A DNA stretch of 24,498 bases, from IMG/VR virus record IMGVR_UViG_3300032116_001266, positions 1 through 24,498 of that record; one strand, 5' to 3'. Of the stretch, positions 21,160 through 24,498 are shown piece by piece. Both the position numbers and the translations under genes were made by a program. Source of the stretch: a virus. A model generated the notes under the pieces. It was not told where the DNA came from and ran no database searches. It was given only the letters and a program-made list of their open reading frames with translations. Position 1 is the stretch's first letter; each line of letters begins with the position of its first letter.

Positions 21160-22677
21160 CTAGTAGTACCCTTCGCGCCTGTGACTCTTGAACCACTTCG
21201 TCGGTTCTGGCTCGTCCGATGCAAGTCTGATGAACCCGCCTTTGCGGTACCGTAAAAGAGCCTGCGTCATGGAGTCTACCAAGTCATCATGCTCACCGGA
21301 GGGAAAACTTGCCACTTCCTCGACCAGTTCCTCCGCCCAACGGGTCTCAGGGACCCATACCCGACCTGAAGCGAAGATGTCTGCAACAGCGTTCAGGCGG
21401 GCGATCTTGTCGTTGCCTTTGCTAGGCGTGAACTCCTGAACCGGGATACCCATCGCCCTGAGTTCAAATATCAGCGGACTGCCCGCCGCTTTGGCCTCCA
21501 CTATGAGGCTGTCTGGCTCCCAGTACTTGTACTCGTTGAACGCCTCCTGCTTCAGTTCAGGAAACTCCATACGTTTCTTGAAAGCATTTAAAAGTATGAT
21601 GTTTGACTGCTCTTTCCCGGTTTCATCGGGTTGGGTAAAGATGCCCCACGTTGTGCAGGCTGAATAGTCGGCCCGTTCCGTCTTAAGAAACGCCGTATCC
21701 CACGACTGGATGATGTATTCGCAGAACGGTGGGCCGTCTTTTTCCCAAACTCGCCACCATTCCCGTTTGATGATGGCTGAAACATCCGAAGTTGGTTGCT
21801 GCTGGTACTGGGCCATCCACTTTCCGACAGGGAGTTCCTGTCGAAGGGCTTCCAACTCCTGCAGTTTCCAGAACTCGGGCCAAAGTGCCTTGCCAGACGG
21901 CAAAATAGCGGGAAACTCGATGACTTCCCACTCTTCACCATCCCGTTGCGCCGCTGCTTTGACCACTTGACCGGTCAGATCCTTCTTGGACCACCGGGTC
22001 ATGACGATGACGATGGCTCCTCCCGGCTGAAGACGCTGACGAGGGCCTGATGTGTACCATTCGTAGGTCTTGTCGTAGACCTCCGGGTTGGTTTCGGCCA
22101 GCGTAGCCTCCTGTTCCGAGTGCGGGTCATCGATGATGAGCAGATCCGCGCCCTTACCGGTCACAGCACCGCCCACACCGATGGCGAAGTACTCGCCTGC
22201 ATAGTTGGTAGCCCATCTTCCGGCTGCTTTTGAGTCCGCTTGAAGGGCTACTTGGGGAAAGATGTCCTTGTAACGGTCGGAATCGACCAAGTTACGCACT
22301 TTTCGACCAAACCCCACCGCCAACTCGGCTGTATGAGAGGTTTGGATGATCTTTTTGCCCGGAAAACGCCCTAAAAACCAACTTGGAAGGAGGTAAGAAG
22401 CGAATTCTGACTTGGTATGACGCGGTGGCATGTTGATGATGAGCCGCTTTACCTTACCTTCCGCCACTTTTTGGAAGGCTTCGGCCATCTTTTCGTGATG
22501 TTTTCCGTGGATGAACCCCGGCCATACGTATTTTACGTATGCCATGAACTCGCTTTTGGCTTTTTCACGGGATCCAACCTTGCGCGCTTCAGCCAGCAAC
22601 TGCCCGACCTTCTGCTGCGCCTCTGGCGGCAGGTTCGGAAGCCGCGTCTCGACTTCACGAAGCAGTGTTGCGTCCAT
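21160..22677 (-). CDS. terL: Terminase large subunit (packaging ATPase and nuclease)
   Basis: The 505-residue protein starts MDATLLREVETRLPNLPPEA. The ATPase domain shows a Walker-A-like NMPPRHTKSE (82-91) with Thr where many relatives have Gly, Walker B LLIIDDP (169-175) and VMTRW (225-229). The nuclease domain has QSWDTAF (324-330), IVEAKAAGSP (392-401) and HDDLVDS (463-469), giving the acidic metal-binding set. It translocates DNA into the prohead through the portal encoded immediately downstream and cuts concatemers. The ATG overlaps the small-subunit gene by 23 nt; a weak GAGTTAGG site lies before it. Length is normal for the family. Confidence 0.94.
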   Translation of the reverse strand: MDATLLREVETRLPNLPPEAQQKVGQLLAEARKVGSREKAKSEFMAYVKYVWPGFIHGKHHEKMAEAFQKVAEGKVKRLIINMPPRHTKSEFASYLLPSWFLGRFPGKKIIQTSHTAELAVGFGRKVRNLVDSDRYKDIFPQVALQADSKAAGRWATNYAGEYFAIGVGGAVTGKGADLLIIDDPHSEQEATLAETNPEVYDKTYEWYTSGPRQRLQPGGAIVIVMTRWSKKDLTGQVVKAAAQRDGEEWEVIEFPAILPSGKALWPEFWKLQELEALRQELPVGKWMAQYQQQPTSDVSAIIKREWWRVWEKDGPPFCEYIIQSWDTAFLKTERADYSACTTWGIFTQPDETGKEQSNIILLNAFKKRMEFPELKQEAFNEYKYWEPDSLIVEAKAAGSPLIFELRAMGIPVQEFTPSKGNDKIARLNAVADIFASGRVWVPETRWAEELVEEVASFPSGEHDDLVDSMTQALLRYRKGGFIRLASDEPEPTKWFKSHRREGYY

Positions 22678-23233
22678 TACCTAACTCGGAATCGAGGTCG
22701 ATATCAGCAAGGCTGACGGATTTTGTAGCAGGTACGACGCTGTACTCGACATCGTACAGTTCCAACGTCTTGCGCAGTTCCGTTTCGATGTCTTTCACGG
22801 TGCGATGTGTGACGTTGATATCTACACGGTCGGAGAAGAGTCCCACACCGGACACCTTACCAAGAAGTTCAAGAGCCTTGAGGCGTGTCTTGGGGTCTGG
22901 GTCTGAAGAATCGAGGATCAACTTGTTGGTGACATAAGCACGAAGGCGACGATGTACGTCAAAGACCTCTCTGTCGTACTCAGAAAGGATGGTGTTGAGG
23001 TGCTTTATGGTCCCCGGAGTGAGGTCTTTGGGTTGCGGCATCTCTTCGGACGCCAAGATCTCATGAGAAACCTTGCGGTCTTCGTCCGACACATCGACCT
23101 TGACGCCCTGCGACTCAAGTTCATTCAGGGTAGCAAGCATCGCCCGCGCTTTTGCACGGAAGTCCTGAAGTTCTTCCGGAGTTGTATCGAAGGGGAACGG
23201 GATCCCCAACTCTGGCGTGGCTACAACCGGCAT
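22655..23233 (-). CDS. terS: Terminase small subunit
   Basis: The protein has 192 residues from the ATG at 23233, starting MPVVATPELGIPFPFDTTPE. It is a helical protein: LQDFRAKARAMLATLNELES, then DREVFDVHRRLRAYVTNKLI and RLKALELLGKVSGVGLFSD, with a C-terminal INVTHRTVKDIETELRKTLELY. The ELLGKVSGVGLFSDR segment and the location directly upstream of the large subunit support the assignment; it should recognise the packaging site and load the motor. No ribosome binding site precedes the ATG, and a promoter-like sequence ends 8 nt before it, so the mRNA may be leaderless. A TTG at 23251 would add six residues but is less likely. Confidence 0.82.
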   Translation of the reverse strand: MPVVATPELGIPFPFDTTPEELQDFRAKARAMLATLNELESQGVKVDVSDEDRKVSHEILASEEMPQPKDLTPGTIKHLNTILSEYDREVFDVHRRLRAYVTNKLILDSSDPDPKTRLKALELLGKVSGVGLFSDRVDINVTHRTVKDIETELRKTLELYDVEYSVVPATKSVSLADIDLDSELGNGRNTAS

Positions 23234-23241
23234 GGGGCCGG

Positions 23242-23270
23242 AATGTATCAATAAGTACTTGAAATGTAAA
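23242..23270 (-). promoter_or_regulatory. Promoter-like sequence for the minus-strand late operon
   Basis: On the minus strand TTTACA (23270-23265, five of six matches to TTGACA) and TACATT (23247-23242, four of six to TATAAT) are separated by exactly 17 bp. It is the only good match I see close to the head of the 39-gene minus-strand run. Transcription would begin within one or two bases of the terminase small subunit ATG. A phage-encoded sigma factor or polymerase could use a different site. Confidence 0.45.
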
Positions 23271-23453
23271 TGGTGTGCAGGCCCTACCTGCCGGGGATCA
23301 CGTGGGTCGAGGAAAGAGGAGGAGATTCATTTCGACCTTGTCCACTGGACTTCCATTCCCGAAACCAGCAACGGGCTATCCAGACGCTGCAGGCGCACCC
23401 TGCCAGACACCGTATGTAGGTATACCCCATTTGGAGGGACCCAACAAGACAAC

Positions 23454-23485
23454 CGGGGGTGTTTTTATATACAGGGGGGTGGGGG
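23454..23485 (+). other. G-rich tract, possible quadruplex
   Basis: The plus strand contains GGGGG at 23454-23458 and then, after an AT-rich gap, GGGGGGTGGGGG at 23474-23485. Together there are enough G tracts for a quadruplex, although one loop is about 15 nt. A second G-rich block (GGGGGG, GGGG and GGGGG at 23589-23613) follows about 100 bp later. The formation of a quadruplex is only a possibility inferred from sequence. Confidence 0.4.
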
Positions 23486-23642
23486 TCAACTTAGGAAAAT
23501 TTGTGAATACGTGATTGGATTTAAAAGTGATGATGGGATGTGCAGATCATAGAGTAGCCGACACACGCTGGGACTCCAAACTCCACGCGGGGGGCCGGGG
23601 TGCGGTGGGGGTCGCCCCGGTCGATGTCGAAAGTGCTTGCAT

Positions 23643-23670
23643 CTGACACTTGTTTATGGTCTACTATTAG
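23643..23670 (+). promoter_or_regulatory. Promoter-like sequence for the plus-strand gene
   Basis: CTGACA (23643-23648, five of six matches to TTGACA) is followed after 16 bp by TATTAG (23665-23670, four of six to TATAAT). The presumed start near 23677 would give a leader of about 100 nt containing the palindrome. CTACT-ATT-AGTAG (23661-23673) forms a small dyad across the -10 region. This is a reasonable but unproven sigma-70-type promoter for the early module. Confidence 0.42.
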
Positions 23671-23713
23671 TAGGGTAGTCCCTCGCGGCTTCCCGTGCTG
23701 CTTGTCAATCCAC

Positions 23714-23756
23714 GCCGAGGCTAACCGATAACACGTGTTATCGGTGAGGCCGAGGC
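23714..23756 (+). promoter_or_regulatory. Perfect 22-bp palindrome bracketed by GCCGAGGC direct repeats (operator or leader hairpin)
   Basis: The half-site ACCGATAACAC (23724-23734) is followed by its exact reverse complement (23735-23745). The 8-bp GCCGAGGC lies 2 bp before it (23714-23721) and, in the same orientation, 3 bp after it (23749-23756). It sits between the promoter-like sequence and the ribosome binding site of the plus-strand gene. A dimeric repressor operator is the leading interpretation; a leader hairpin (9-bp stem, ACGT loop) or a replication-initiator site are alternatives. Confidence 0.75.
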
Positions 23757-23777
23757 ACAACCGAGAGGAACCAGTCT

Positions 23778-24498
23778 ATGCGTTTCAATGATTCCACACG
23801 CGCCGCTGTGCGCGAGGCCCTGACCGGGGCCGACACGGTAGCCAAGGCCGAGGCCGAGGTGACCGGGCGATGGGTCAAGGCCGCCGAGGCCCTCGCCGCT
23901 GACGGTATCGCTTCTCTCGCCGCGTTCAGCGAGGCGAAGGAGGCTATTCGGGCCGAACTGGTAATCCCGGCCCTGCGTATCTCCGAGGTGCCAGACGCGC
24001 CTAGCGTCTGGCGCAAGGGGTCGGAATTGCCCAAGGCCAACAGCGACGACGAGGCTATGGAGGTAGCCAAGGCACGCGCCCGCGCCAAGGCCGAGGGGGA
24101 GGATGAGGCCGAGGCAGTCGCGGCGTTCAAGGCCGAACGGGCCGCGCTACGGGATGCCTATCAGACGGTACGCACTACGGCGAATACGATGGTATCGCGC
24201 CTGAAGGAGTACTTGCCTGAGGTACGCGCCAAGGCCGAGGCCAAGGCCAAGGCAGACGCCGAGGCCGAGGCCAAGGCCAAGGCCGAGGTGGCCGGGATGA
24301 CGGTCGCACAACGTGCCGAGGCCGGGAAAGCGGATGCCGTCCACAAGGCAACCGAGGCCGTGGCAAAGGTGCTGACGCGGCTGCAAAAGGCCGGGGCGGG
24401 GGCGGCAGCGTATCCCCACCTTGAGGCCGCGCTAGCCGCGCTCGTCGTGAAACCTTCCATCGTGGAAGGTACGGCAACCGGGCCGAGCCACGGCGCGG
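23778..24498 (+). CDS. Ala/Lys/Glu-rich coiled-coil protein, first plus-strand gene (cut by right edge)
   Basis: The ATG at 23778 follows GAGAGGAA at a 7-nt distance and opens a frame that remains open through 240 codons to the window edge. It starts MRFNDSTRAAVREALTGADT. The N-terminal 80 residues contain a small helical region (RWVKAAEALAADGIASLAAF) and SEVPDAPSVWRKGSELPK. The central part is long helical AKAE-type sequence (VRAKAEAKAKADAEAEAKAK, about 152-171) followed by TVAQRAEAGKADAVHKATEA. It is the only plus-strand gene in the window and much more GC-rich than the late genes, with strong use of GCC, GAG and AAG. Probably an early protein; I do not recognise a family. A DNA-binding or structural coiled-coil role is conjecture. 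Confidence 0.78.
   Translation, partial: MRFNDSTRAAVREALTGADTVAKAEAEVTGRWVKAAEALAADGIASLAAFSEAKEAIRAELVIPALRISEVPDAPSVWRKGSELPKANSDDEAMEVAKARARAKAEGEDEAEAVAAFKAERAALRDAYQTVRTTANTMVSRLKEYLPEVRAKAEAKAKADAEAEAKAKAEVAGMTVAQRAEAGKADAVHKATEAVAKVLTRLQKAGAGAAAYPHLEAALAALVVKPSIVEGTATGPSHGA

Larger units (their letters stand above)
23234..23777. other. Divergent intergenic control region
   Basis: No convincing gene occupies these 544 bp. Moving rightwards the region holds the terminase promoter-like site (23242-23270), a mixed region to about 23440 with nothing I recognise, G-rich tracts (23454-23485 and 23589-23613), a plus-strand promoter-like site (23643-23670), and a palindrome with flanking direct repeats (23714-23756). 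AGGAGG at 23318-23323 has no start codon at useful spacing. Short frames on both strands have no start signal, no conserved pattern and a composition unlike the adjacent genes. Confidence 0.7.

Noticed and set aside
23275-23514. A 79-codon plus-strand frame with a GTG start in the divergent region
   Set aside because: There is no ribosome binding site before the GTG, no recognisable pattern, and it crosses G-rich tracts; kept as intergenic although a remnant gene is possible.
23521-23760. A 79-codon minus-strand frame
   Set aside because: It overlaps the promoter-like sequence, palindrome and repeats of the plus-strand gene, with no start signal or conserved pattern.
24147-24477. Several minus-strand frames of 90-100 codons rich in Leu/Gly or Ala/Ser
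   Set aside because: They are shadows of the GCC/GAG-rich plus-strand gene and reflect its codon repeats.
1-24498. CRISPR array, tRNA, rRNA or insertion sequence
   Set aside because: No regularly spaced direct repeats, tRNA-like cloverleaf, rRNA or transposase sequence was recognised by eye.

Overview
The window is part of a tailed double-stranded DNA bacteriophage genome, or a prophage or metagenomic contig derived from one. It resembles short-tailed (podovirus-like) phages known mainly from aquatic metagenomes. The evidence is a packaging, portal, scaffold and capsid block, two connector-type proteins, a large tail-hub/nozzle-type protein and fibres. No tape-measure, tail-tube or sheath gene is visible. 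The host cannot be named from the sequence. Most genes are GC-rich and use strong AGGAG-type ribosome binding sites, which fits a bacterial host.

Thirty-nine genes lie on the minus strand, so transcription runs from high to low coordinates. In that order they are: terminase small and large subunits (23233-21160); portal (21149-18609); a 64-residue coupled protein; a GroES-like co-chaperonin (18425-18048); a scaffold-like coiled-coil protein; a conserved 149-residue protein; a probable capsid accessory protein; and the major capsid protein (15747-14836). A terminator-like hairpin and a structured leader (14829-14722) follow. Next come small virion-type proteins, an island of tiny Lys/Arg/Gly-rich proteins interleaved with connector genes (13936-10379), virion and tail proteins (10382-7013), a repeat-rich fibre-like protein, a tail fibre, two tandem AT-rich paralogous fibre-type genes, a 57-residue protein, a holin-like membrane protein, an M15-type endolysin, the large nozzle-type protein and the start of another tail gene cut by the left edge. 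Genes overlap by 1-50 nt or are separated by a few bases, so translational coupling is probably general.

The right end (23778-24498) switches to the plus strand and holds the first gene of a divergent, presumably early, module. It encodes an Ala/Lys/Glu-rich coiled-coil protein cut by the right edge. The 544-bp divergent region (23234-23777) has a promoter-like sequence on each strand, G-rich tracts, and a perfect 22-bp palindrome bracketed by direct 8-bp repeats just upstream of the plus-strand gene. This is the best candidate for a lytic control or replication switch.

The strongest leads for new biology are: the palindrome with flanking direct repeats; the interleaved RNA hairpins after the capsid gene; the island of basic microproteins with a shared C-terminal tag; the triplicated virion domain; and the recently duplicated, compositionally foreign fibre pair. 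Several of the small genes (57, 52, 59, 44 and 47 codons) are short and easy to miss. Similarity statements rest on recognition of sequence patterns; no database search was run.
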